DNA of 15,888 nt. It comes from Pseudomonadota bacterium. GTDB taxonomy: Bacteria; Pseudomonadota; Gammaproteobacteria; Steroidobacterales; Steroidobacteraceae. The stretch spans positions 1 through 15,888 of the forward strand of contig JAKCEJ010000028.1 of the NCBI GenBank assembly GCA_021838065.1, in the 5' to 3' direction. The translations under genes were made by a program, and so were the position numbers. Shown in pieces: positions 6,288-13,797 of this stretch. The notes below the pieces were generated by a model. The model saw only the letters and a list, made by a program, of their open reading frames with translations. It searched no databases and was not told the DNA's origin. How positions within the stretch are numbered: the first letter of the stretch is position 1; each line of letters opens with the position of its first letter.

Positions 6288-7961
6288 TCAGCGCCCGCGC
6301 GCGCTCTGCACTGCGTCCAGGCACTCGCCGAATATCTCGGTGGCCCGGGTCAGCGCCTCGGCGGGAACGCCCGCATAGCCGAGCAGCAGCCCCGGGCGCG
6401 GCGGCAGCGAGTGATAGTGCGGGTGAATGGGATAGAGCCCGAGTCCGCGACTCAGAGCGAGCTCGATCAGCCGCTCGAGCTGCGGGTACGACAACGTTGT
6501 CAGCCATACGACGATGTGCACGCCGGCTCCGGTGTCGTTGATCTGCAGGCGTCCGCGGCCGTGGCGCAGTAATCCGTCGATGAGAATGCGGCGGCGCTGA
6601 TTCAGATCGAGCACCGTCCTGCGCAGGTTCTTTTCGAACTGACGGCTGCGGATGAAGGTGGCGAGCGCGGCCTGCTCCGCCGCGGGGCTGCCCAGATCGT
6701 CCAGCCGCTTCGCCTTGATGAAGTCCTCGCGCAATCCAGGAGGGGTGACGATGAATCCGAGGCGCAAGGAGGGGAACAGCGTCTTGGAGAACGTCCCCAC
6801 GTACACGACGCGGGCAGACAGATCGAGCGAGCGCAGCGCCGCGAGCGGCCGGCCGCGGTATTGAAACTCGCTGTCGTAATCGTCCTCCAGGATCCAGCTG
6901 CCGTCGCTGGCTGCGATGTCGAGCAGTTCGAGGCGCCGCTCGAGGGTAAGCACCGCCCCCGAGGGAAACTGATGCGATGGCGTGACGCAGATGAGCCGTG
7001 CCCGGTGCCGGCGCAGCTCGGAGGTCACGATCCCGCTCTGGTCCGTGGGAATGCCGACGCTGCGCGCGCCATGGGCAGTGATGGCCTGCTTGAGGTGCTG
7101 ATAGTGCGGCTCTTCGATTGCGACCGTGTCCCCCTCATCGACTAGAGTGCGCAGGCTGAGCGCAATGGCCTGTTGCGTGCCGCCGACGATCAGGACATCG
7201 GACTCGCTGCACGTGATGCCCCGCCGCCGCGCCAGATACTCCACCAGTGCCCGGCGCAGCGGCGGGAATCCCTTGGCATCCGGGTAAAAGGGCCCGGCAA
7301 TGCGGGCCGCGGCCAGCAGCCGCCGGCTCCAGGAGCGCACCAGGGCGGGATTGTGCGGCGGGTCGCCGTAGTGCAGATCGTAGGGCAGGTTCTCGCGGTG
7401 CCGTCCAAGCCCGCTCGGGCGCAGCTCGCGCAGGCGCGCGGCGTAGCGCGACTGCGGCGGCGTGACGGCATCCCGCTTCATTTCGGCGGGCACGGATGCC
7501 ATTTCGGCCACCCGGGTTCCCGAGCGCTCGTAGGCCACAGTCAGCTGGTCCGCGCGGAGAATTTCGTACGCGGTGGCGATGGTGTTGCGCGATACGCCCA
7601 ACATTTGAGCGAGGGTCCGGGTCGCGGGCATGCGCTCGCCCGGAGAGAGGTGCCCGTGCAGAATGGCGTGCCTCAGCGCACGCGCAACCTGCTCGTACAA
7701 TGCGCCGATGCCGTCAAGCGGGAGTTTCGAAAGAGGGATTCTTGCAGCAGAGCCCTTGACTTGCGCGGCGGGAGCTCCCGTCCCGCTCGCCGGCGGCGCG
7801 CTCCCATGGACGGGCGTCGCCGGGGTCGCTGCATCGTCAACGCCCCGCAACTTCGCCTGAGCGGCAACGGGACCGCAGTCGCGCGCAACATTCGTGCCGG
7901 CAACCGAATGACCGCGCTTGGGCGCCGCTTGGCGTTCGGGCGGGAGCTCAGTTCGTTTCAT
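6288..7961 (-). CDS. MocR-type GntR regulator with aminotransferase-like domain (paralogue B)
   Basis: The frame extends to 8228, but I place the start at the ATG at 7961 (557 residues) because a -10-like TATACT lies about 40 bases upstream and the extra 89 residues look non-coding. The first 87 residues are a Pro/Ala-rich tail. A GntR winged helix follows at about 88-152 (LYEQVARALRHAILHG, MLGVSRNTIATAYEIL), then the aminotransferase-like domain. This has GGTQQAI, TPSHQFPSG and EDDYDSEF, the PLP-lysine Lys393 in TFSKTLFPSLRLGF, and a C-terminal RPGLLLGYAG. All key motifs are canonical, unlike in paralogue A. The two proteins are clearly homologous along their whole shared length. This gene converges on the DoxX-like gene with a 43-nt gap. 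Confidence 0.92.
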   Translation of the reverse strand: MKRTELPPERQAAPKRGHSVAGTNVARDCGPVAAQAKLRGVDDAATPATPVHGSAPPASGTGAPAAQVKGSAARIPLSKLPLDGIGALYEQVARALRHAILHGHLSPGERMPATRTLAQMLGVSRNTIATAYEILRADQLTVAYERSGTRVAEMASVPAEMKRDAVTPPQSRYAARLRELRPSGLGRHRENLPYDLHYGDPPHNPALVRSWSRRLLAAARIAGPFYPDAKGFPPLRRALVEYLARRRGITCSESDVLIVGGTQQAIALSLRTLVDEGDTVAIEEPHYQHLKQAITAHGARSVGIPTDQSGIVTSELRRHRARLICVTPSHQFPSGAVLTLERRLELLDIAASDGSWILEDDYDSEFQYRGRPLAALRSLDLSARVVYVGTFSKTLFPSLRLGFIVTPPGLREDFIKAKRLDDLGSPAAEQAALATFIRSRQFEKNLRRTVLDLNQRRRILIDGLLRHGRGRLQINDTGAGVHIVVWLTTLSYPQLERLIELALSRGLGLYPIHPHYHSLPPRPGLLLGYAGVPAEALTRATEIFGECLDAVQSARGR

Positions 7962-8271
7962 CGGGGAGTGCAAGTGTTGCTGTGCCGATCGCACCGACAG
8001 TATACGCCGGCGCTCGTGCCTGCTCTCACAACCGTCAGACGGAGCGCCTGTCCTCTTCCAGCGGGCTCGCGCGTCGGCGCCGAGGCTCGGGAGCGTCGAA
8101 TCACTTGCGCGGCAGGGTCTTTCACGGGTCGTGCGGAGAACGCTGGCGTCGAGGCGATCGCGAGCACGCGCGGCAACGACCGGTGCATCTCTCGCGAGGC
8201 GCGCTGAGTGTCGGCGGTGATCAGGCACGCCTCGCGGGCGGGCAGACTCGCCACGGTCCGAGCTGACGATT
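7962..8271. other. Intergenic region upstream of MocR B
   Basis: It contains a candidate minus-strand -10 for MocR B (7999-8004) and otherwise no feature I can support. An upstream extension of the MocR B frame runs through it to 8228 but reads as Arg-rich, unconserved sequence. Confidence 0.4.
7999..8004 (-). promoter_or_regulatory. Candidate -10 element for MocR B
   Basis: On the minus strand this reads TATACT, one mismatch from consensus, about 40 nt before the ATG at 7961. No good -35 is visible 16-18 bases upstream, so it may need an activator, perhaps the MocR protein itself. Confidence 0.35.
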
Positions 8272-8936
8272 CTAGAGGAACGTCCAGATGACGCCGACCG
8301 ACACCAGATCGGGATGCGCGCCGAAGGCTGTAAACCGCTCGTACTCGGCGCGTATGCCCCAGTGGCCGTGTGTCCATTGCAGGCCGCCGCCGAGCGCCGG
8401 CGTGATGGCCGAGGGGCTGAAAGCGCTTTGTGACGGCAGCAGCAAGCAGGCGACGCCCGGCGGGCAAGTCGTGCCGGCGAAGGTGCCGCGCAAGCCGCTG
8501 GTCAGCCGCGCAACGCCTGCTTTCAGATACAAGTTGATCACCGGTACCGGCAAATAGATGACGGCGAAGGCCGCTTCACCCTTCTGCATGACCTTCGCGC
8601 GGATCGCACTGTATAAGAGAACGATCCGGGTGAGCCGCTGACCGTGCCGAGGTCCAGATAGTCCATCTCGAATCCCAGCATGGGCAGCATTCGCATGCCC
8701 AGCATGACCTGGTACGCGGAATGTCCCAGGTCGATGCCGCCGGGGCCGATCAGGGGGGAATAAAACAACTCGGCCGTCGGTGCGGTGACGTCGGCGTGCC
8801 CGTACGCGGTCCCAATGGAGAAGTTCACGAGGTTGGCCGCAGCACACGCCTGTGGCACGAGTACCGTCGCCAGTGCGCCGAGCGCCACGGAGAGTGCGAG
8901 ACGGGAGATGAAGCGTGCAGGCCGATTCACTGTCAT
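8272..8936 (-). pseudogene. Outer-membrane beta-barrel protein, broken by a frameshift
   Basis: Two minus-strand frames together make one protein. The first starts at the ATG at 8936 (GAGGG 8 nt upstream; a further in-frame ATG at 8984 is less likely). It encodes a signal peptide (LALSVALGALATVLVPQACAA) and beta-strand sequence such as SAYQVMLGMRMLPMLGFEMDYLDLG. It loses the pattern near 8625 and runs to a stop at 8538. From about 8620 a second frame continues with AKVMQKGEAAFAVIYLPVPVINLYLKAGVARLT and ends with alternating strands GIRAEYERF and LVSVGVIWTFL, a porin-like C terminus. The span of 665 nt is one base short of a whole number of codons, so one deleted base (or two inserted) explains the break. 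Repaired length would be about 221 residues, as expected for small OmpW/OmpA-like barrels. A sequencing error is possible. Confidence 0.72.
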
Positions 8937-8984
8937 GCCGCGATCCCTCTCTGACTCGATGCCCCACGGTCCCGGCCGGCGCAA

Positions 8985-9390
8985 GCTCGCAATCCGGAAC
9001 GCCGATCAAGGCTCGCGGCTGTCGGTGCGCCTGGTGTGCGCCGGGAACCCGATCATACGCCCGCTTTGCGTTGCGGCGAATCCCGAAACCTGCCACCCCG
9101 TCGTTTGAGAGCCGCTTGCGCAGTCGCCACGCGAGACGGTGAACGTGAAATCGCGCGCGGATCTGCAGCAATTCATCCGATGGCCACTTTGGGCGACCCG
9201 TTCAACTGCTGTGTTGGTTCGAAAGCATGCCGCGACTTGCCCCGCGCCTCTAGGCTCTTGTCGGCGGGAGGATGGGCTGTAAAGCGCGTGGGTCGATTGT
9301 AAGACCGGCGGTGCAATGGAGAGCGCTGCAAAACGCCACAAGGCGGTCGCGCGGAGGCACGATCATGGTTGGACTCCAATCTCTTCTCCG
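8985..9390. other. Intergenic region without a gene
   Basis: Short frames exist on both strands but none has a start signal, domain or good codon pattern. I checked the stretch 9318-9390 for a tRNA because its ends can pair, but it lacks D and T arms. Nothing else is supported here. Confidence 0.4.
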
Positions 9391-9437
9391 GCCGTCACAG
9401 TCGGGAATGTGTCGCGAGCGCACATGACCGTGACGGC
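9391..9437. repeat. Long imperfect hairpin
   Basis: GCCGTCAC (9391-9398) pairs perfectly with GTGACGGC (9430-9437). Inside, GTC/GAC (9400-9402 with 9426-9428) and ATGTG/CACAT (9407-9411 with 9421-9425) continue the stem, capped by CG-CGAG-CG. The 47-nt unit could fold in RNA or as a DNA cruciform. No T-run follows. Confidence 0.55.
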
Positions 9438-9457
9438 GATGCTCTTGGGTATTGGGT

Positions 9458-9470
9458 TCCCGTGCCGGGA
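9458..9470. repeat. Short perfect hairpin TCCCG/CGGGA
   Basis: TCCCG and CGGGA are separated by three bases. Alone it would mean little in GC-rich DNA; it lies between two longer hairpins. Confidence 0.3.
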
Positions 9471-9496
9471 TCAAATGCGATCGCTTTCCTGATATG

Positions 9497-9544
9497 GCGA
9501 TCGTCTCGCCGTGTGATCTGTCGATTACCTGTGGCGACGATCGC
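9497..9544. repeat. Inverted repeat with 9-bp perfect arms
   Basis: GCGATCGTC (9497-9505) is perfectly complementary to GACGATCGC (9536-9544) across a 30-nt loop. GCC at 9508-9510 can add pairs with GGC at 9533-9535. It is the second long inverted repeat within 160 bases in an otherwise gene-free stretch. Confidence 0.45.
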
Positions 9545-9600
9545 GATGACGCGTGTGGCCCGGCGTATCGCCAAAGCTCAAGACGGCGTCCGTCGATACG

Positions 9601-9635
9601 TTGCCGAGGCAACCAGTATGGCTATAACAGCCATA
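9601..9635 (+). promoter_or_regulatory. Toxin-antitoxin promoter with palindromic operator over the -10
   Basis: A -35-like TTGCCG (9601-9606), a 16-base spacer and a -10-like TATAAC (9623-9628) precede the antitoxin ATG at 9635 by 6 nt, so the transcript would be leaderless. A perfect inverted repeat, TATGGCT-N5-AGCCATA (9617-9635), covers the -10 and reaches the start codon. Autorepression through such an operator is the norm for toxin-antitoxin loci. Confidence 0.6.
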
Positions 9636-9929
9636 TGGAAAAGGCCAGCGTCTCGCGACTGAAGAACCCACTGAGCGCATACCTGTGCAGGGTGCGCCGG
9701 GCAGTCGGTGATCATCTACGATAGAGATGTGCCGATTGCGCGGATTGAGCGCATCGAGGACAGCGGCGCGGGCAGCAACCGGCTTGCGCTGCTCGATGCT
9801 CAGGGCATTACGCGACCCGCGTCAGGCACCTTGTCGGTGAAGCGGCTTCGCCAGTCGCTTTCCAGGCCGCTGCCGCGCTCGGCGCGTCTGCTTGAGGCGT
9901 TGCGCGCCGAGCGCGCAGAAGATCGCTGA
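9635..9929 (+). pseudogene. VapB/Phd-type antitoxin, frameshifted
   Basis: The ATG at 9635 opens MEKASVSRLKNPLSAYLCRVR, the N terminus of a Phd/YefM-like antitoxin. That frame then runs into a stop at 9724 after 29 codons. The expected continuation, SVIIYDRDVPIARIERI and on to EALRAERAEDR, is in the next frame (9708-9929). Restoring two bases, GC, in the GCGC-rich stretch near 9694-9698 would give the family-typical RAGQSV junction. As it stands, the DNA-binding N-terminal part and the toxin-binding C-terminal part are in different frames. Only the C-terminal part could be made separately, from the GTG at 9708, which has no good ribosome binding site. A sequencing error or a programmed frameshift cannot be excluded. 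Confidence 0.75.
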
Positions 9930-9939
9930 CGGACGTCGC

Positions 9940-10365
9940 ATGCGCTTCTGGGACGCTTCGGCGCTGATTACGTTGCCGGTCGATGAACCTGCCCGAGAGG
10001 TGATGTTCAGTCATCTCGAGGAAGATCCTGAAGTGCTGGTGTGGTGGGGCACTCCCGTGGAAATGATGTCGGCGTTGGCGCGCCGGGAACGCGAGGGCCG
10101 CCTCGCTGAGCGGGATGTCCTGGAGGCTCAATCGGCCAGCGGGCAGTTGGCTCGTGTCTGGCACGAGATCCTTCCCACGGATAGGGTGCGCCGTACGGTG
10201 CAACGCCTGTTACGCATGCATCCGCTGCGAGCGGCAGACGGCCTGCGGCTCGCTGCCGCGTTGGTGGCCTGTGGGCATGACGCGTCGACTCTGGAATGGG
10301 TCTGTCTTGATGATCGCCTGACTGTTGCCGCGCGACGCGAGGGTTTCCCGGTCATTGCTGGGTAG
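9940..10365 (+). CDS. PIN-domain toxin, VapC type
   Basis: This 141-residue protein starts at the ATG at 9940, 10 nt after the antitoxin frame ends. It shows the PIN-domain order with its acidic residues intact: Asp5 in MRFWDASAL, Glu41 in TPVEMMSAL, Asp100 in LRAADGLRLAAAL, and Asp124/Asp125 in CLDDRLTVAARREGF. VapC toxins are Mg-dependent ribonucleases that cut tRNA or rRNA and are held inactive by their VapB partner. An in-frame GTG-type start at 9892 would overlap the antitoxin and is less likely. Nothing suggests the toxin itself is damaged, although its antitoxin is. The RNA target cannot be read from the sequence. Confidence 0.88.
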   Translation: MRFWDASALITLPVDEPAREVMFSHLEEDPEVLVWWGTPVEMMSALARREREGRLAERDVLEAQSASGQLARVWHEILPTDRVRRTVQRLLRMHPLRAADGLRLAAALVACGHDASTLEWVCLDDRLTVAARREGFPVIAG

Positions 10366-10422
10366 CGCCTCGTCGCTTGCAAGCCGCTCGCGGAATCGGC
10401 CGCGGCGCGACAGGTCCTCAGC

Positions 10423-11910
10423 TCAGGTCAGTTCGGGCGGCGAATCGGCTAACTGCCCCTGCTTGAGTGCCCGGTAGATCTGCACGTACTGCTCGCTCTG
10501 GCGGGCCCAGGAGAAATCCTGCGCCATGCCGTTGCGCATGATCTGCCGCCACAGCTGCGGTTCGGCGTACCAGTCAAGCGCGGTATGCAGCGCCCAGGCG
10601 AGGGCGGGGGCATCGAAATCGTTGAACACTACGCCCGTGCCGGCGCCCGTGGCCGGGTCGAAGTGCTCGACCGAATCGGCGAGGCCCCCGGTGCGCCGCA
10701 CTACCGGCACCGTGCCGTAGCGCAGGCTGTACATCTGGTTCAGGCCGCACGGCTCGTAGCGCGAGGGCATCACAAACAGGTCCGAGGTCGCCTCGATCCA
10801 GTGGGCGAGCGCATCGTCGTAGCCGCGCTGGAAGACCACCCGTCCGGGGAACTGCTCGGCGAGCTCGGTGAAGAACTGCTCGTAGCGCGCCTCGCCGGTG
10901 CCGAGCACCATCATGGCGAGCTCGCGCTGCTCGAGCAGCTGCGGCAGCACGTCGAACATCAGCTCGAAGCCCTTCTGCACCGCGAGGCGGCTGACGATGC
11001 CCGCCAGCGGCGTGGATGCGGGCCTCGTGAATCCCATCCGCGCGAGGAAAGCGCGCTTCAGCTCGGCCTTGGCGCCGAGGTGCTGTGCATCGAAGTGACG
11101 GGTCAGGTAGCGGTCGCACCGCGGATCCCAGACGGTGTAATCGACGCCGTTCAGGATGCCCGTGAGATCCCGCTCGCGCATGCGCAGCGAGTCCTGCAGG
11201 CCCATGCCGTACTCGTCGGTGCAGATCTCGCGGGCGTGGGTCGGACTGACGGTGGTGAGCGCGTCGGCGTAGAGAATGCCGTGGCGCAGCGGGTTGATGT
11301 ACCCGGCGCGCAGATCGTCCTGGTGCAGCCGATAGACCTGCTCCCCGAGGTCAAGATCGCCCACTGCCTCGGCACCGAATACGCCCTGGTAGCCGATGTT
11401 GTGAATGGTCAGCACGGTGCGCGAGCGCGCAAACGCCGCCTCGTGCGCGAATTGCGTGCGCAGCAGGAGCGGGCCGAAGGCGGTGTGCCAGTCGTTGCAG
11501 TGCACGATATCCGGTGACCAGCCGAGCCTCGTGCAGGCGATGAGCGATGCGCGGGTGAAGGCGAGAAAGCGCAGGTGCTCGTCCGGATCGGTGGTGTAGA
11601 GGCTCGCGCGCCCGTAGAGCGCCGGGCACTCGATCAGGTAGGCGCGGACGCCCGAGCCGCTGAGGCGCACCTCGCTCACCGAAAACACGTACCGATGCGC
11701 TCCGACCTGCAGCGGGATGTCCTGCAGGCCCTCAAGCGGCCGGGGCGCGAAGCGCTCACGGTCAATCGTGGCGTACCCGGGCGTGAACAGGCGGGCATCA
11801 TGCCCGGCGGCATGCAGGCACTCGGCGAGCGCCCCGGCGACGTCCGCCAGCCCGCCGGTCTTGGACAGCGGGGTCGCCTCCGAGGCGAGCAGCGCGACGG
11901 CCAGGCTCAT
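10423..11910 (-). CDS. glgA: Glycogen synthase (ADP-glucose dependent)
   Basis: The 495-residue protein matches the GT5 glycogen/starch synthase family in length and motifs. It has KTGGLADV at residues 17-24, which binds ADP-glucose, and WHTAFGPLLLR and SPTHAREI in the first Rossmann domain. SRYEPCGLNQMYSLRYGT carries the conserved Glu386 in the second domain, followed by RRTGGLADSV. It transfers glucose from ADP-glucose to the non-reducing end of an alpha-1,4-glucan in the cytoplasm. GGAG lies 9 nt before the ATG at 11910. No other glg gene is in the window. It converges on the toxin gene with 57 nt between and is divergent from the small membrane peptide. Confidence 0.97.
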   Translation of the reverse strand: MSLAVALLASEATPLSKTGGLADVAGALAECLHAAGHDARLFTPGYATIDRERFAPRPLEGLQDIPLQVGAHRYVFSVSEVRLSGSGVRAYLIECPALYGRASLYTTDPDEHLRFLAFTRASLIACTRLGWSPDIVHCNDWHTAFGPLLLRTQFAHEAAFARSRTVLTIHNIGYQGVFGAEAVGDLDLGEQVYRLHQDDLRAGYINPLRHGILYADALTTVSPTHAREICTDEYGMGLQDSLRMRERDLTGILNGVDYTVWDPRCDRYLTRHFDAQHLGAKAELKRAFLARMGFTRPASTPLAGIVSRLAVQKGFELMFDVLPQLLEQRELAMMVLGTGEARYEQFFTELAEQFPGRVVFQRGYDDALAHWIEATSDLFVMPSRYEPCGLNQMYSLRYGTVPVVRRTGGLADSVEHFDPATGAGTGVVFNDFDAPALAWALHTALDWYAEPQLWRQIMRNGMAQDFSWARQSEQYVQIYRALKQGQLADSPPELT

Positions 11911-11931
11911 CGCGCGCTGCTCCGGTTTATC

Positions 11932-12033
11932 ATGCGGTCAATGCGCCATTTCCTCATCGGTCTGGTCCTTACACTGCTGCTCGCGGTCGCGATCGGAATC
12001 GGCATCGCCGTGGCCCGCTGGCCCTGGCTGTAG
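11932..12033 (+). CDS. Small single-helix membrane peptide
   Basis: The frame from the ATG at 11932 encodes 33 residues (30 if the second ATG at 11941 is used). One membrane helix (FLIGLVLTLLLAVAIGIGIAVA) follows a basic start, and the tail is RWPWL, giving a positive-inside orientation. A TATCAT (11928-11933) lies 7 nt before the ATG at 11941, which would make the transcript leaderless, but no good -35 accompanies it and there is no ribosome binding site. It is divergent from glgA, with 21 nt between the starts. The composition is very unlike random GC-rich frames, which is the main reason to call it. I recognise no family. Confidence 0.5.
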   Translation: MRSMRHFLIGLVLTLLLAVAIGIGIAVARWPWL

Positions 12034-12067
12034 GGTCGAGTGTACCGGAAGGCCGCGCCCCTCCCCG

Positions 12068-12080
12068 GGGGCAGCGCCCC
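12068..12080. repeat. GC hairpin after the small membrane gene
   Basis: GGGGC and GCCCC are separated by AGC. There is no T-run, so terminator function is doubtful. Confidence 0.25.
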
Positions 12081-12185
12081 GCGGGCGCGCTCGCCGCGCG
12101 GTGCACTGTCAAGCTGCCGGATAGAGCTCAACTATCTGAAAGTACAGGAATTTTATCCCTGGAATCCGGCCGCGCGGGCGCCCGC

Positions 12186-12194
12186 TGGTAGACT
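12186..12194 (+). promoter_or_regulatory. Extended -10 promoter for the carboxypeptidase gene
   Basis: TGG-TAGACT matches an extended -10 (TGn plus a hexamer one or two bases from consensus) and needs no strong -35; none is seen. Transcription would start near 12201, leaving a leader of about 80 nt. Confidence 0.45.
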
Positions 12195-12282
12195 AGAGCG
12201 GTTCATCGGCGCATTTTTTGGGCGCGCCTCTGCGGGACCGGCGTGCGGTTCGCGGCCGGCCGCCCGGACGCATCCGCATTCC

Positions 12283-13797
12283 ATGTCGGCCTCCCCGTAC
12301 AAACAGCTCGAGCAGGAGTTCAAGCGGCTTCACGCATTGCGCGGGGCGCTGTCGCTGCTGCGCTGGGACGCCGCGGTCATGATGCCCCGGGGCAGTGCCG
12401 ACATCCGCGGCGAGCAGCTCGCCGCGCTCGAGACCGAGCATCACGCGCTGCTCACCGCGCCGCGCATCAGCCGGCTGCTCGATCGGGCACAGGCCAACGA
12501 GCAGGGGCTCGAGGACTGGCAGATCGCCAATCTGCGCGAGATGCGCCGCGAGCGCGATCACGCGATCGCCACCCCGGTGTCGCTGATCTCCCGCCTCACC
12601 AAGGCGGTCTCGCGCGCCGAGGTGTGCTGGCTCGATGCCCGCGCGCAGGGGCGGTTCGACCTGTTCGCGCCGAACTTGGAGGAGGTCGTGCACTTGGTGC
12701 GCGACAAGGCGGCGCTCCTCGGCCAAGCCCTCAATCTCGCCCCGTATGACGCGCTGGTGGATGAATTCAGCCCCGGCATCACCACGGCCGACATCGATGC
12801 GATGTTCAAGGCGCTCTCGCGCCGCCTGCCCGCGCTGATTCGCGAGGCCATCGCGGCCCAGGAGAACCGTCCGCCGCAGCCGCTCTCGGGGAAGTTCCCG
12901 CTCGCCAAGCAGCGCGCGCTCATCATCGAGATCATGAAGCAGATTGGCTTTCCGTTCGATCGCGGCCGGCTCGATGAGAGCGAGCATCCCTTCACCGAGG
13001 GTGTGCCCGGCGACATTCGCGTCACCACGCGACTCGATGCCGCCGATCCGTTCACCGGGCTGCTCGGGGCGCTGCACGAGACCGGGCATGCGATGTACGA
13101 CCTCGGGCTGCCGCAGGACTGGCGTGACCAGCCGGTGGGCCGCGACCGCGGCATGGCGCTTGAGGAGAGCCAGTCGCTGCTGATGGAGATGATCGTCTGC
13201 CGCAGCCGCCCATTCGTGCGCTACGTGCAGCCGCTGCTCGCGAGGCATTTCGGCGTGAATGGACCGGAGTGGGACGTGGAGAACATCTACGCGCACCTGA
13301 CGCGGGTTCGCCGCGGCCTGATCCGCGTGGACGCGGATGAGCTGACCTATCCGTTGCACATCCTGCTGCGCTACGAGCTGGAGAAGCAGCTGCTGTCCGG
13401 CGAGCTGGCCGTGCGCGATCTGCCGGAGGCCTGGAACGCGGGTATGCAGCAGCGTCTGGGCATCCGCCCGGCAAACGACACGGAGGGTTGCATGCAGGAC
13501 GTCCACTGGGCGGTCGGCTCGTTCGGGTACTTTCCCTCGTACGCCCTGGGTGCGGTGATCGCCGCGCAGCTGTACGAGAGCCTGCGCAACGACGTGCCGG
13601 CGCTCGATGAGCAGCTCGCGCACGGGGAATTCTCGGGACTGCTCGGCTGGCTGCGCGCCAACGTGTATGGCCTCGGCGCGAAGGTGCCGGTGCAGGACCT
13701 GCTGCGCGGCGCCACGCGCAAGCCGCTTGCAGCGGCCGCCTACATCCGCTACGTGGAATCGAAGTATCTCGAGCCGGCCGCGAGCGAGGCGGCGTAG
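12283..13797 (+). CDS. Metallocarboxypeptidase, M32 family
   Basis: I place the start at the ATG at 12283 (504 residues, the family's usual size); the frame is open further upstream to 12040, but that part is low-complexity. The protein is almost all helical, as in M32 enzymes. It has the zinc motif HETGH (residues 265-269), the third ligand Glu295 in EESQS, 30 residues after the first histidine as in the family, then IRVDADELTYPLHI and the late motif MQDVHWAVGSFGYFPSYALGA. These enzymes remove C-terminal amino acids from peptides in the cytoplasm. Unusually, the residue before the ligand glutamate is Glu294 where the family has His (HESQ). No strong ribosome binding site precedes the start. 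It is followed directly by ttcA. Confidence 0.93.
   Translation: MSASPYKQLEQEFKRLHALRGALSLLRWDAAVMMPRGSADIRGEQLAALETEHHALLTAPRISRLLDRAQANEQGLEDWQIANLREMRRERDHAIATPVSLISRLTKAVSRAEVCWLDARAQGRFDLFAPNLEEVVHLVRDKAALLGQALNLAPYDALVDEFSPGITTADIDAMFKALSRRLPALIREAIAAQENRPPQPLSGKFPLAKQRALIIEIMKQIGFPFDRGRLDESEHPFTEGVPGDIRVTTRLDAADPFTGLLGALHETGHAMYDLGLPQDWRDQPVGRDRGMALEESQSLLMEMIVCRSRPFVRYVQPLLARHFGVNGPEWDVENIYAHLTRVRRGLIRVDADELTYPLHILLRYELEKQLLSGELAVRDLPEAWNAGMQQRLGIRPANDTEGCMQDVHWAVGSFGYFPSYALGAVIAAQLYESLRNDVPALDEQLAHGEFSGLLGWLRANVYGLGAKVPVQDLLRGATRKPLAAAAYIRYVESKYLEPAASEAA

Noticed and set aside
7173..8207. 344-codon plus-strand open frame opposite MocR B
   Set aside because: It is a shadow of the MocR B gene with no domain or ribosome binding site of its own.
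9318..9390. Possible tRNA: ends GGAGAG and TTCTCC about 72 nt apart
   Set aside because: No D arm, no T arm with the usual TTCRA loop and no clear anticodon stem.
12068..12080. GC hairpin as an intrinsic terminator
   Set aside because: The stem is only 5 bp and no T-run follows.
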